NCBI GenBank assembly: GCA_001724025.1
Contig: MEDJ01000018.1
Span: forward strand, 1 to 64,000
DNA: 64,000 bases
Direction of reading: 5' to 3'
Origin: Acidobacteria bacterium SCN 69-37
Lineage (GTDB): Bacteria > Acidobacteriota > Vicinamibacteria > Vicinamibacterales > SCN-69-37
In this document: one piece after another, positions 41,091-49,929 of the stretch
How positions within the stretch are numbered: position 1 is the first letter of the stretch
Layout of the letters: each line of letters opens with the position of its first letter
Position numbers and translations under genes: made by a program
The notes under the pieces: model-generated
What the model was told of the DNA's origin: nothing
Database searches by the model: none
The model's input: the letters and a program-made list of their open reading frames with translations, nothing else

Positions 41091-42851
41091 TCAGGCCACG
41101 ACTTCGAACCGTCCGCCGGAGTCCGGCCGCCGACGACGCGGCTGTCGCGGTTCGCCCTGCTGTCCATCACGACTCGTGCCATCGTCCTGACGGTCGCGGT
41201 CGGCCGACGCCGGGGGCTCGTGGACCTCCAGCCGATCGAGCGTGAGTTGCTGACCCGCGAGGTTCTGGCGCAGCAGGTGCTGGTGGCCCTGCAGCCACTC
41301 GCGCACGACGGGCGCGTCGGCCTCCACGCGGGCCGTGACCTGTCCCTGCTCGACGGACACGCGCACGGTCACGTCGCCGAACTGCCGTGGATCCAGACGG
41401 ATATGCGCTTCGCCACCGTTGCGGAGGATCTGCAGACGGATGGCCTGCACGATCTGTCCGCTGGTGTCGGACGGCAGCGCGTCGGCCGGCACGAACGATG
41501 CGAACGACGTGACGGGCGCTGCCGGCGCAGGCGGTGCCAACCGCGGTGCCGCGTGTGCACCGAGGTTGAAGCCGGGAGCGCCGTCGCCACCCTCCGATGA
41601 CGGTCGGCCGGACGGCGGTGACGGTGGGACGTCATGCCGATCGGAGTTCCTGGAGACGCCGAAGCCACCACGGGAGCCCTGCGGCTGTTCGAGTTGTTCG
41701 GAGCCCTGGGGTGTCAGCCCCGGGGAATCCTCCCCGCGACTGACGCCGCGGCGCCCTGACGGAGGCGCGCCCTGAGTCGACGCGGGCGCATCGGCGCTCT
41801 GGCGTCGGTCGGCCACGTCGAGGCCCTGCGGCGATCCGGTCGCGTCGGCATCCTGCGCCTGCCCGAGCCGTTCGGCGGCGGGTGACTGTCCAAGTCGTGC
41901 TGCGGCCTGGGGCTGGTCGAACCTCTCGGAGCCCTGAGGCAGCTCGCGTCCGTCGGAGCCCTGGGGCTGTCCGGGCCCCTCGGGGCCCTGGGGCTTCAGC
42001 CCCAGGGAATCCTCCCCACGACTGACGCCGCGGAGATCCGACAGACGCGCGCCCTGAACCGGCGCGGGCGCATCAGCGCTCTGGCGTCGGTCGGCCACGT
42101 CGAGGCCCTGCGCCTGTCCGAGCCGTTCGGCGTCCGGCGACTGTCCGCGCCATGCTGCGCCCTGAGGCTCCTCGAGTCCTTCGGAGCCCTGAGGCAGCGG
42201 CTCGCGTCCGTCGGAGCCCTGGGGCTTCAGCCCCAGGGAAGCCTCCCCGCGGCTGACGCCGCGGGGCTCCGGCAGACTCGCGCCCTGAACCGACGCGGAC
42301 GTATCAGCGCCCCGGGATCGTTCGGGCGAGTCGACGCCCTGCGGCGGTGCGGGCCGTTCGGCGTCCGGCGTTTGTCCGAGCCATCCGGCTCCCTGAGGCT
42401 GTTCGAGCCCTTCGGAGCTCTGGCGCGGCTCGCGTCCGTCGAAGCCCTGGAGCGCCTCGCGCCCGTCGGAGCCCTGGAGCGGCTCGCGTCCGTCGGAGCC
42501 CTGGGGCTTCAGCCCCAGGGAAGACTCCTCACGACTGACGCCGCGGGGCTCCGGCAGACCACCGGCTGACGACTCGGGGAACGCCGGGACCGGCACGACG
42601 CGCGCGGCCGCTGCCGCGACCTCGTCGTCGGCAGCGGCCGCGTCGGCGTCGGGATCGTCCGGCGCGTCGGCAGACGCCGGCACGCCATCGTCCGATGGCG
42701 TGCCGGCGTCCACGGGCGCGCCGAACGCGGCAAGTGTGTCGAGGAACGACGCGGCGTCGTTCGCCGGCGCGGCCTGCCCGGCCCCCTTCGGGGGACGGGC
42801 GGCGGCGCCGGCGGCGGACGCCGCACCGGTGAGCGGCGGAAAGGCCAGCAC
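41091..42851 (-). CDS. fliK: flagellar hook-length control protein FliK with repeat-expanded centre
   Basis: A 586-residue protein. The C-terminal FliK domain is clear (about residues 465-560): IVQAIRLQILRNGGEAHIRLDPRQFGDVTVRVSVEQGQVTARVEADAPVVREWL (landmark AHIRLDPRQFGDVTVRVSV). The N-terminus is Ala-rich. The central 300 residues (about 100-400) are low-complexity repeats with four copies of RGVSRxExSxGLxPQG and many QGSDGREP-like units. At DNA level these contain the 22-bp palindrome also found between genes. FliK measures hook length and triggers the FlhB switch, so the expansion could bear on hook length. GTG start. Confidence 0.88.
   Translation of the reverse strand: MLAFPPLTGAASAAGAAARPPKGAGQAAPANDAASFLDTLAAFGAPVDAGTPSDDGVPASADAPDDPDADAAAADDEVAAAAARVVPVPAFPESSAGGLPEPRGVSREESSLGLKPQGSDGREPLQGSDGREALQGFDGREPRQSSEGLEQPQGAGWLGQTPDAERPAPPQGVDSPERSRGADTSASVQGASLPEPRGVSRGEASLGLKPQGSDGREPLPQGSEGLEEPQGAAWRGQSPDAERLGQAQGLDVADRRQSADAPAPVQGARLSDLRGVSRGEDSLGLKPQGPEGPGQPQGSDGRELPQGSERFDQPQAAARLGQSPAAERLGQAQDADATGSPQGLDVADRRQSADAPASTQGAPPSGRRGVSRGEDSPGLTPQGSEQLEQPQGSRGGFGVSRNSDRHDVPPSPPSGRPSSEGGDGAPGFNLGAHAAPRLAPPAPAAPVTSFASFVPADALPSDTSGQIVQAIRLQILRNGGEAHIRLDPRQFGDVTVRVSVEQGQVTARVEADAPVVREWLQGHQHLLRQNLAGQQLTLDRLEVHEPPASADRDRQDDGTSRDGQQGEPRQPRRRRPDSGGRFEVVA
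41704..42520. repeat. in-frame palindromic repeats inside fliK
   Basis: Four 22-bp units at 41704-41725 (imperfect), 41986-42007, 42217-42238 and 42499-42520. The last three are identical perfect palindromes with arms CCCTGGGGCT and AGCCCCAGGG around TC. Spacing is 282, 231 and 282 bp, all multiples of three. Between them lie partial TCGGAGCCCTG units. Confidence 0.85.
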
Positions 42852-42870
42852 GGGTCAGCGATCCGCGCGG

Positions 42871-44136
42871 CTATCGCTTGAGGTTGAGCGTGTCGACGAG
42901 CAGTTCGTCGGCCACGGTGATGCCCTTCGAGGACGCCTGGTAGCCGCGCTGCGCCAGGATCATCTGGGTGAACTCGTGCGCGATGTCGACATTCGACGCC
43001 TCGAGCGCGCTGCCGATGATCACGCCGCGGCCCCCGGTCCCGGCCGTGCCGACCATCGGCTGGCCCGACGCGTCGCTCTGCGCGTACATGTTCGTCCCGA
43101 GCTTCACCAGGCCTGCCGGGTTGTTGAACGTGGCGAGGGCCAGTCGCCCCACCGACACGGTCTGCCCCATGCCGAACGAGGCGATCAGGTTCCCCTCCTG
43201 ATCCACCGACACGATCGACGACGGCGCGCCGCTCGTGGTGCCGTTCTGCGTGACCGACGCGGTGGCCGAGGGCGCCCCGTATCCGGTCAGCGACGACACG
43301 CCGTTCGTGTTGACGATGTCCCAGTTGATCGTCGAGGCCGCCGCGCCGTTCGTCCAGGTCGGCGTGGTGATGGCCACGTCGGACACGACGCCGCCGTTGA
43401 CCGATGTCAGCAGACCGCTCGTCGAGAATCCGATCGTGCCCGTGGCCACCTGCGACGGCGTGCCGGCCGTGCCGCCGGTCACCTCGGCCCCCGGCACCGT
43501 CACGGAGTACGACCAGGCATTGGCCGCGGTCTTCGTGTAGGTGACCGTGGCCACGTGGGGAATTCCCAGTGAATCGTAAATCTCGACGGGTGCCGCGTAG
43601 GTGTCCCCCACGGCCGCGCTCGCGTCGAGGTTCGTCAGCGTCGACATTCTCGACGTGGCCACCGGCGGACGCAGCACCCCGGGCGGCGCGACGATGGCCG
43701 CCGGCGCACCGGACGTGTCGATCAGGCCCGTGGCCGGATCGACCGCCGTGTAGCCCATGACCGGCAGGCCCGACGAGGTGACGAGCATGCCGTCGGCGTT
43801 GAAGTTGAAGTCACCGGCGCGCGTGTACGTCCGGTTCACACCGGTCCCGACCACGAAGAACCCGTCGCCCTGGATCGCCACGTCGGTCGGCACGCCGGTC
43901 TTGTCGACCGATCCCTGCGTGAACGTGGTGCGGATCTGCCCCACCGACACGCCGAGCCCGATCTGCATCGGATTGACGCTGGGTCCGCCGACCGACTGCG
44001 CCACGAGGTCGACGAAGTTGACGTTGCTGCCCTTGAACCCCACCGTGTTGAGGTTCGCCAGGTTGTTGCCGATGACACTGAGCTTCTGCTGATTGGCGGC
44101 CAGGCCCGACAGGCTGGCCGAGAACGAACTGGACAT
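42871..44136 (-). CDS. flgE: flagellar hook protein
   Basis: A 421-residue FlgE. N-terminus FSASLSGLAANQQKLSVIGNNLANLNTVGFKGSNVNF and C-terminus EFTQMILAQRGYQASSKGITVADELL are the rod/hook signatures (landmark VIGNNLANLNTVGFK). Between them is a Thr/Gly-rich beta region containing VAIQGDGFFVVGTG. Hook subunit. It is 19 bp from fliK. Confidence 0.95.
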   Translation of the reverse strand: MSSSFSASLSGLAANQQKLSVIGNNLANLNTVGFKGSNVNFVDLVAQSVGGPSVNPMQIGLGVSVGQIRTTFTQGSVDKTGVPTDVAIQGDGFFVVGTGVNRTYTRAGDFNFNADGMLVTSSGLPVMGYTAVDPATGLIDTSGAPAAIVAPPGVLRPPVATSRMSTLTNLDASAAVGDTYAAPVEIYDSLGIPHVATVTYTKTAANAWSYSVTVPGAEVTGGTAGTPSQVATGTIGFSTSGLLTSVNGGVVSDVAITTPTWTNGAAASTINWDIVNTNGVSSLTGYGAPSATASVTQNGTTSGAPSSIVSVDQEGNLIASFGMGQTVSVGRLALATFNNPAGLVKLGTNMYAQSDASGQPMVGTAGTGGRGVIIGSALEASNVDIAHEFTQMILAQRGYQASSKGITVADELLVDTLNLKR

Positions 44137-44146
44137 GTGCTTCTCC

Positions 44147-44440
44147 TTAGGAACCCGAGGCCACCGGATCGGCCGTCGTCGAGGTGGGCGCGGTCTGCGC
44201 CAGGTCGGCGGCGGCGCGCAGTGCGGCGATGTCTTCCTTGATCTGCTGCAGGCTCTCGAGCGAGCTGAACTGCGCCAGCTGCGCGAGGAATTCGCCGTTC
44301 TCCTGCGGCTGGAGTGGATCCTGGTGCTGCATCTGCGTGATCAGCAGCTGCAGGAACGTGTCGCGGCCGAGCGCGTCAGGCTTGGCGGCCGGCTCGGCGT
44401 CCGTGGCTCCCGTGGTTCCCGATACCCCCGTCACGCTCAT
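44147..44440 (-). CDS. flgD: short hook-capping protein FlgD
   Basis: A 97-residue FlgD. Only the N-terminal conserved domain is present: LGRDTFLQLLITQMQHQDPLQPQENGEFLAQLAQFSSLESL (landmark LLITQMQHQDPLQPQ). The C-terminal Tudor/Ig-like part of larger FlgDs (200+ residues) is missing. The stop is followed directly by the flgE ribosome site. The short form is probably functional as a hook cap since other short FlgDs exist. Confidence 0.9.
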   Translation of the reverse strand: MSVTGVSGTTGATDAEPAAKPDALGRDTFLQLLITQMQHQDPLQPQENGEFLAQLAQFSSLESLQQIKEDIAALRAAADLAQTAPTSTTADPVASGS

Positions 44441-44898
44441 CTGTCATCTCCCGAGGCGTCGGCCATGACGTATCGCAGCCGCGCCAGTTCATCGATCACC
44501 TTGAGTTCCTGCCGGAGCTGCTCGGCCCTGAAGCGCCGGAACGCCCGTTCCTGCATGCGCTCGAGCGCCAGTCGTCGCTGCCGTGCCTGTCGCCAGCGCT
44601 GCTCGGCCTGCCGGACCGCCTCGGCCAGCATCACCACCTCGTGCCGTTTCGCGGCGAGGTCGTTGGTGAGCCTGACGATCCAATTCCGATGCCACATGAA
44701 CGTCGCCACGTCGCTGCCGTGCCGCTCGAGGATCTGCAGACGCTGCTGCGCGGTGCGGCGCACCCCATCGGCCACGGCCGCCACACGCTCGGCCTCGCGA
44801 ACGGCGGCCTCGGCACGCGCCCGGGCGAGGCCGGCCTCGTGTTCCTGCGTGCGCCGGAGTTCGAGCGCCGCCGCGGCGCGGAAGCGGAACTCGCTCAT
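44437..44898 (-). CDS. fliJ: flagellar export protein FliJ
   Basis: A 153-residue coiled-coil protein (FRFRAAAALELRRTQEHEAGLARARAE, later ERMQERAFRRFRAEQLRQELKVIDELA). Arg/Glu/Ala heptads run nearly the full length, as in FliJ, the ATPase stalk. The start overlaps the fliI stop (ATGA) and the stop overlaps the flgD start. Confidence 0.85.
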   Translation of the reverse strand: MSEFRFRAAAALELRRTQEHEAGLARARAEAAVREAERVAAVADGVRRTAQQRLQILERHGSDVATFMWHRNWIVRLTNDLAAKRHEVVMLAEAVRQAEQRWRQARQRRLALERMQERAFRRFRAEQLRQELKVIDELARLRYVMADASGDDR

Positions 44899-46226
44899 GC
44901 GGTGAGGACCGAGAGCTGGGCGACGTGGTCGGTCAGCCGACCGGACATGTCGGCGGGCTGACACAGGAAGCGGCCGATCGCATCGCGTCGCGCGAGCGCC
45001 GTGTCGATCCGCGGATTGCTGCCGGCGACGTACGCGCCCACGCTCACCAGGTCCTCGTTGTCGCGCAGCGTGGCGAGCCACTCGCGCACGGTCGCCGCGT
45101 GCGCGCGGTGCTGCGGCGTGGTCACGTCGGGCATCGTCCGGCTGATGCTCGGCAGGACGTCGATGGCCGGGTAGTGATTGCGGGCGGCCAGGTCGCGCGA
45201 CAGCACGATGTGGCCGTCGAGGATGCCGCGCACCGCGTCGGCGATCGGTTCGTTGTGATCGTCGCCCTCGACGAGCACCGTGTAGAACGCCGTGATACTG
45301 CCGCGGCCACGGAGCGCCCCCGCGCGCTCGAGCAGGCCGGGCAGCCGCGCGAAGACCGACGGCGGATAGCCCTTGGCCGTCGGCGGTTCGCCGGCCGCCA
45401 GTCCCACTTCGCGCTGCGCCATCGCGAAGCGCGTAACCGAGTCCATCATCAGCAGCACGTGCAGGCCGCGGTCGCGGAACGCCTCGGCAATGGCCGTGGC
45501 CGTGTACGCGGCACGCTGACGCGTCAGCGGCGGGCTGTCGGAGGTGGAGACGACCACGACGGATCGCGCGAGGCCGTCGGGGCCGAGGTCGTGTTCCAGG
45601 AAGCTGCGCACCTCGCGGCCGCGTTCGCCGATCAGCCCGAGCACGACGACGTCGGCCTCGGTCCCGCGCGCCATCATGCCGAGCAGCGTGCTCTTGCCGA
45701 CGCCGCTGCCGCCGAACACGCCGATGCGCTGGCCGCGGCCGCACGTCAGCAGCGCATCGATCGCCCGCACGCCCGTGCCGATCGCCTGCCGGATCGGTTC
45801 ACGCGCCATCGGGTTGAGCGCCTCCGGCCTGAGCGGCGCCTGATCGATCGTGCCGAGCGGACCGTGGCCATCGATCGGGCGACCGAGCCCGTCGATGACG
45901 CGGCCGAGCAGCGACGTGCCGACAGGCACGGTCAACGCCCGGCCGCGCGACACGATGCGATCGCCGGGCCGGATCCCGGTCGTGTCGCCGAGCGGCACGG
46001 ACAGCAGCCGGCCGTCGCGGAAGCCGACGACCTCGCACGGCAGCGGCCGACCGCGGCCGGTCCGTACCTCGCAGATCTCCCCCACGCTGGCGGCCGGGCC
46101 GTTCGATTCGAGCAGCAGCCCGACGACCCGCGCGACCTTGCCGATCACCGGCGCCGGCTCGATCTCGGCGATCCGCGCGACGTAGCGGCCGAGTCCGAAC
46201 GTGTCGTCAGCTGCCGATGACCACAC
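44895..46226 (-). CDS. fliI: flagellum-specific ATP synthase FliI
   Basis: A 443-residue ATPase of the export apparatus. Walker A is GVFGGSGVGKSTLLG (GxxGxGKST), followed by VVLGLIGERGREVRSFLEHDLG and LLMMDSVTRFAMAQREVGLAAGEPPTAKGYPPSVFARLP (landmark MMDSVTRFAMAQREVGLA). GTG 46226 is chosen over ATG 46256 because GAGGAGGA lies 8 bases before it and the longer start would overlap fliH by 50 bases. Confidence 0.96.
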   Translation of the reverse strand: MWSSAADDTFGLGRYVARIAEIEPAPVIGKVARVVGLLLESNGPAASVGEICEVRTGRGRPLPCEVVGFRDGRLLSVPLGDTTGIRPGDRIVSRGRALTVPVGTSLLGRVIDGLGRPIDGHGPLGTIDQAPLRPEALNPMAREPIRQAIGTGVRAIDALLTCGRGQRIGVFGGSGVGKSTLLGMMARGTEADVVVLGLIGERGREVRSFLEHDLGPDGLARSVVVVSTSDSPPLTRQRAAYTATAIAEAFRDRGLHVLLMMDSVTRFAMAQREVGLAAGEPPTAKGYPPSVFARLPGLLERAGALRGRGSITAFYTVLVEGDDHNEPIADAVRGILDGHIVLSRDLAARNHYPAIDVLPSISRTMPDVTTPQHRAHAATVREWLATLRDNEDLVSVGAYVAGSNPRIDTALARRDAIGRFLCQPADMSGRLTDHVAQLSVLTA

Positions 46227-46944
46227 GATCGCGATCCTCCTCGCCCGCGTCGACATCGTCGCCGAGCAGTTCGCGCGCCATCTCGCGGATCTGCGCCTCG
46301 ATCCCCACCTCGATCGTTCCGAAGGTCGAGGCGACGAGGCAGCCGCCGCGTGCGATGGCGGCGTCGGCCGTCACTTCCACGGTCTGGCCGACGTCGAGCG
46401 CGCCGGCCGTCCGGATCGCCTCGAGATCGGCGGGATTGAGCTGCAGGCGCACCGCCACGTTCTCGCCGAGCCGATCGATGGCCAGGCGCGCCAGCGCCAC
46501 GAGGCGATGGCGATCCTGCGTGACCTCGCGGTGCAGGATACGCTCGGCCATCGCCAGCGCCAGGCGGACCAGGTCGCGCTCGGCCCGTCGCATCAGATCG
46601 CCGCGCACGGCGGCAAGATCCCGGATGGCCGTGGCCAGGTCGGCGGCCATCGCATCGAGCCGCGCCGTCGTGTCGGTCTCGGCCGCCTGCTGGCCGTCGA
46701 TGACCCCGCGCGCATACGCCTGCTGCTCGGCGATCGCGACGGGATCGATGACCGGCGCCGGTACGGGCGGCGGTTCGACGGGCCGTTCGCGGATCGGGGG
46801 TGTCACGATCGGTTCGGGCGCGACAGGCGCCGCCATGGGCGGCAGCAGCGGCACGATGGCCAGCGGCCCCGCAGGCGGCAGCCCCTGCCACGCGAAGCGG
46901 TCGGTCGTCACCGAGGACGACAGCCGCCGGGCGCTACGTGACAT
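46207..46944 (-). CDS. fliH: flagellar assembly protein FliH
   Basis: A 245-residue FliH, the peripheral stalk and negative regulator of FliI. A Pro-rich N-terminal part (residues 20-75) precedes a helical region and the C-terminal domain with LVRLALAMAERILHREVTQDRHRLVALARLAIDRL and VRLQLNPADLEAI (landmark VRLQLNPADLEAIR). It overlaps fliG's end by 11 bases. Confidence 0.88.
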   Translation of the reverse strand: MSRSARRLSSSVTTDRFAWQGLPPAGPLAIVPLLPPMAAPVAPEPIVTPPIRERPVEPPPVPAPVIDPVAIAEQQAYARGVIDGQQAAETDTTARLDAMAADLATAIRDLAAVRGDLMRRAERDLVRLALAMAERILHREVTQDRHRLVALARLAIDRLGENVAVRLQLNPADLEAIRTAGALDVGQTVEVTADAAIARGGCLVASTFGTIEVGIEAQIREMARELLGDDVDAGEEDRDRVVIGS

Positions 46945-47953
46945 ACGGCTCTCCGGCCCCGGCGCCCGTGGTGATCAGGCCCTCTTCCTCGAGCTTGCGT
47001 GCCACGGCGACGATCTCCTGGTGCGCCTTCTCCACCTCGCGGAGCCTGACGGCGCCGAGCACTTCCATCTCTTCCTTCATCAGGTCGACGGCGCGCCGCG
47101 ACATGTTGGTAAAGAACCGTTCGCGGATCGCCTCGCTTGCGCCCTTGAGCGCCAGCGTGAGCACCTTCTTGTCGGCGCGGTTGATGATCTCGCGAATGCC
47201 CGTCTCCTCGATGTTCACCAGATCCTCGAAGACGAACATCAGGTTGCGCACGGCCGTGGCCGTGTCGGGGGCGAGCGCCTCGAGCCGCTCGAGCGCCGGG
47301 CTGCGGACGCCGCGATCGAGGCAGTTGAAGAGCTCGGCCACCGCGCGGACGCCACCGCGCTGTTCGCGCGTCTGTCCGCCCAGCCCGCGCAGGCGCTGCT
47401 CGATGACGGTCGAAATGCGGGCAATCACGTCTGGCGGAATCTCGCCGAGGCTCGCAATGCGCAGCAGCACATCGCTGCGCATGTCGTCGGGCAGCTGCTC
47501 GAGCAGCTGCGCAGCCACCTGCGACGGCAGGTGCGCGAGGATCAGCGCCGTGGTCTGCGGGTGTTCGCCGAGGAAGAACTTCGAGAGCTGCGTCGGGTTG
47601 GCGCGCTCGAGCGAGGCAAACCCGGCGCTGGTGTTCATCGACTGCACGATCCGGTCGACGATGCGCCGCGATTGATCGGGACCGAGCGACCGCGCGAGCA
47701 TCCGCCGGGCCTGCTCCACACCGCCGAGGGCCGGCCGCGAGGCCCCGGCCGACGAATTCAATTCCATCAGCACCTGTTCGCCCAGCTCGTGCGGCACGGC
47801 GTCCAGGGCCGCGATCTCGCGCGCGATCGACTCGATCTCGTGCTCGCCGAGGAACTTGAACACCGACGCCGCGCTCTCTTCACCCAGGGCCACGAGCGCA
47901 ATGGCGGCCTTGCGCGCGCCGCTGACCGTCGTCGCCTGTGTCGTTGCCGTCAT
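46934..47953 (-). CDS. fliG: flagellar motor switch protein FliG
   Basis: A 339-residue FliG. GARKAAIALVALGEESAASVFKFLGEHEIE opens the N-domain; EHPQTTALILAHLPSQVAAQLLEQLPDDMRSDVLLRIA is the middle-domain EHPQ motif; the C-domain torque helix is LKGASEAIRERFFTNMSRRAVDLMKEEME (landmark ALKGASEAIRERFFTNMS). Rotor protein contacting the stators. Confidence 0.97.
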   Translation of the reverse strand: MTATTQATTVSGARKAAIALVALGEESAASVFKFLGEHEIESIAREIAALDAVPHELGEQVLMELNSSAGASRPALGGVEQARRMLARSLGPDQSRRIVDRIVQSMNTSAGFASLERANPTQLSKFFLGEHPQTTALILAHLPSQVAAQLLEQLPDDMRSDVLLRIASLGEIPPDVIARISTVIEQRLRGLGGQTREQRGGVRAVAELFNCLDRGVRSPALERLEALAPDTATAVRNLMFVFEDLVNIEETGIREIINRADKKVLTLALKGASEAIRERFFTNMSRRAVDLMKEEMEVLGAVRLREVEKAHQEIVAVARKLEEEGLITTGAGAGEPYVT

Positions 47954-49617
47954 CGCCGATCCTCCGAAATCCAGCCGCGGACGATCCGCGCCACCTGCTC
48001 GGGCTCCTCGTGGGCGAGCTTCGCCACGCGCTGCGTCAGCACGGGCAGCCGCCGGTCCTCGACCGGGACCATGGCATCGAGTTCCGCATCGATCTGCCCT
48101 TCCATCTCACTCACGGTCGGCAGGCGCGCCGCCGACGCCGCGGCCGGCACGGGCAGCGCGGGCGCCGGCGCCACAATCGTCCCGATCCGGCCCAGCAGCG
48201 GTCGCAGCACGCCGAAGAACGCAAAGGCGGCAATCAGGAGGATGACGAGCAGACGTGCGCCTGCGGGCCAGTGGTCGCGCACCAGTTCGAGCGCCTGCGT
48301 GCCGATGCCCGGCGTCACCTCGTCGCCGGTGTCAGGCGCCGTTTCGAACGCGATATTCTCGACCGTGAGTTGATCGCCACGGGTCGGATCGAGCCCGACG
48401 GCTGCCGCCACGATGGACTGGACCCGCTGGATGCCTGCCGGTTCCCACGCCCGGGTCGTCACCTGCACGGCGCCGTCGCCCCCCGTCGTCGCCACGCGTT
48501 CGTCGTCGAGGATGACGGCCACCGAGAGTCGCGCCAGCTGCCCCTGCGGGCTGACCGTGTGCCTGACGAGCTTGCTGACCTCGTAGTTGGTGAGTTCGGT
48601 CGAGCGACCGGGCCCGGATGTCGGGTTGGCCGGCACGGCGGGCGGCGTCGCGGGCGTGGACGTCGAGAGCGCGGGCGGCTGGTTGGCGCGCGCGCCCGCC
48701 ACACCGGCCGACGCCAGGGTCGCCGGTCCCGTTTCCGTCGACGTTTGTCGACTGCGGACGACCGTGTTCGGATCGAAGCGCTCCTCGGTTTCCTCGATGA
48801 TGTCGCCGCGCAGGTGCGCCGCGACGTTCACGCGCACGCGCCCGATGCCGACGACCGGCTCGAGCATCGCGAGCACCTTCGTCGACAGGTCGCGCTCGAT
48901 CTGCTGCTGGCGTTCCGCCTGCGACGCGTTGAGTCCGGCCGGTCCCTCGTCCTCGTCCGGCTTCGTGAGCGGCCGCCCCTGGTGATCGACGATCATCACG
49001 GACTCGGGGCGCAGGCCTTCCACGCTCGACGACACAAGCCCGGCAATGCCGCGCACCGTCGCGGCCGAGAGCGGCCGGTTGCCGCGCAGCCGCAGGGCCA
49101 CCGACGCCTTGGCCGGTTCCGATCGATCGATGAACAGCGAGTCCTTCGCCATCGCGATGTGCACGCGCGCACTGGCCACGTCGGCGATGCTGGCAATCGT
49201 GCGCGCGAGTTCGCCCTCGAGCGCGCGGCGGTAGTTGACCTGCTCCAGGAACTCGGTGGTGCCGAACGCCGTGCGATCGAAAATCTCGAACCCGATCCGG
49301 CCGGCCGACGGCAGCCCGTCGGACGCAAAGGCGAGGCGCAGCTCGTCGACGCGCTCGACCGGCACGCTGATCGATCGGCCGCCGTCACCCAACTGGTACG
49401 GCACGTTGTCGGCCTTCAGCCGGCTGACGACCGAGCTGGCGGTCTCGGCATCCATGTCGGCGACGAGCAGCGTGTAGGTCGGCGCGTTGATCCAGTACGC
49501 CGATCCAACGACGATGGCGACGACGGCGACGAACATGCCGGCCAGCCCGGCCAGCTGTGCCTTCGACAGCTTCGCCGTCAGGGTCTTCAGTTGAGACAAC
49601 AGGTGTTCGATGTTCAC
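47950..49617 (-). CDS. fliF: flagellar MS-ring protein
   Basis: A 555-residue FliF. Two membrane helices: residues 20-42 (LAGLAGMFVAVVAIVVGSAYWI) and about 440-460 (LLVILLIAAFAFFGVLRPLL). Between them is the YscJ/FliF ring-building domain (LSKAQLAGL..., DGLPSAGRIGFEIFDRTAFGTTEFLEQVNYRRALEGELARTI, landmark AFGTTEFLEQVNYRRALEGEL). The C-terminal tail binds FliG. Fifteen bases after fliE. Confidence 0.96.
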   Translation of the reverse strand: MNIEHLLSQLKTLTAKLSKAQLAGLAGMFVAVVAIVVGSAYWINAPTYTLLVADMDAETASSVVSRLKADNVPYQLGDGGRSISVPVERVDELRLAFASDGLPSAGRIGFEIFDRTAFGTTEFLEQVNYRRALEGELARTIASIADVASARVHIAMAKDSLFIDRSEPAKASVALRLRGNRPLSAATVRGIAGLVSSSVEGLRPESVMIVDHQGRPLTKPDEDEGPAGLNASQAERQQQIERDLSTKVLAMLEPVVGIGRVRVNVAAHLRGDIIEETEERFDPNTVVRSRQTSTETGPATLASAGVAGARANQPPALSTSTPATPPAVPANPTSGPGRSTELTNYEVSKLVRHTVSPQGQLARLSVAVILDDERVATTGGDGAVQVTTRAWEPAGIQRVQSIVAAAVGLDPTRGDQLTVENIAFETAPDTGDEVTPGIGTQALELVRDHWPAGARLLVILLIAAFAFFGVLRPLLGRIGTIVAPAPALPVPAAASAARLPTVSEMEGQIDAELDAMVPVEDRRLPVLTQRVAKLAHEEPEQVARIVRGWISEDRR

Positions 49618-49632
49618 GGGTGAGTGACGTCC

Positions 49633-49929
49633 TTACACGGACATGCGCATGACGTCCTGGTAGGCCTGGACGACCTTGTTGCGAATCTGTACGGTCAACT
49701 GGAGCATCTGCTCGGCGCGCTGCATCGCGATCATCGCCTCGTGCACGTCGCCGCTGCCGTCGAGCATGCGGCCGATGGCCTGGTTCGCTTCGCCGGCCGA
49801 TCCTTCGACCGCGCCGATCAACTGCTTCAGCGCGTCGCCGAATCCGGCTTCCTGCGACGACACGCCCGTCGTCGGCTTCGTACCGACGGTGGGCGCGGCC
49901 CCGATGAGACTCAGCGGATCAATCGCCAT
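49633..49929 (-). CDS. fliE: hook-basal body complex protein FliE
   Basis: A 98-residue FliE, the adaptor between MS ring and rod. The C-terminal signature DVHEAMIAMQRAEQMLQLTVQIRNKVVQAYQDVMRMSV is complete (landmark AMQRAEQMLQLTVQIRNKVV). ATG 49929 shares one base with the flgC stop. Confidence 0.95.
   Translation of the reverse strand: MAIDPLSLIGAAPTVGTKPTTGVSSQEAGFGDALKQLIGAVEGSAGEANQAIGRMLDGSGDVHEAMIAMQRAEQMLQLTVQIRNKVVQAYQDVMRMSV

Noticed and set aside
41680-42540. Regularly spaced repeats resembling a CRISPR array
   Set aside because: The repeats are in frame within fliK, 231-282 bp apart, with spacers that are themselves repetitive; no cas genes nearby.
46217-48373. 718-residue open frame on the plus strand
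   Set aside because: Antisense to fliH, fliG and fliF, whose identities are certain.
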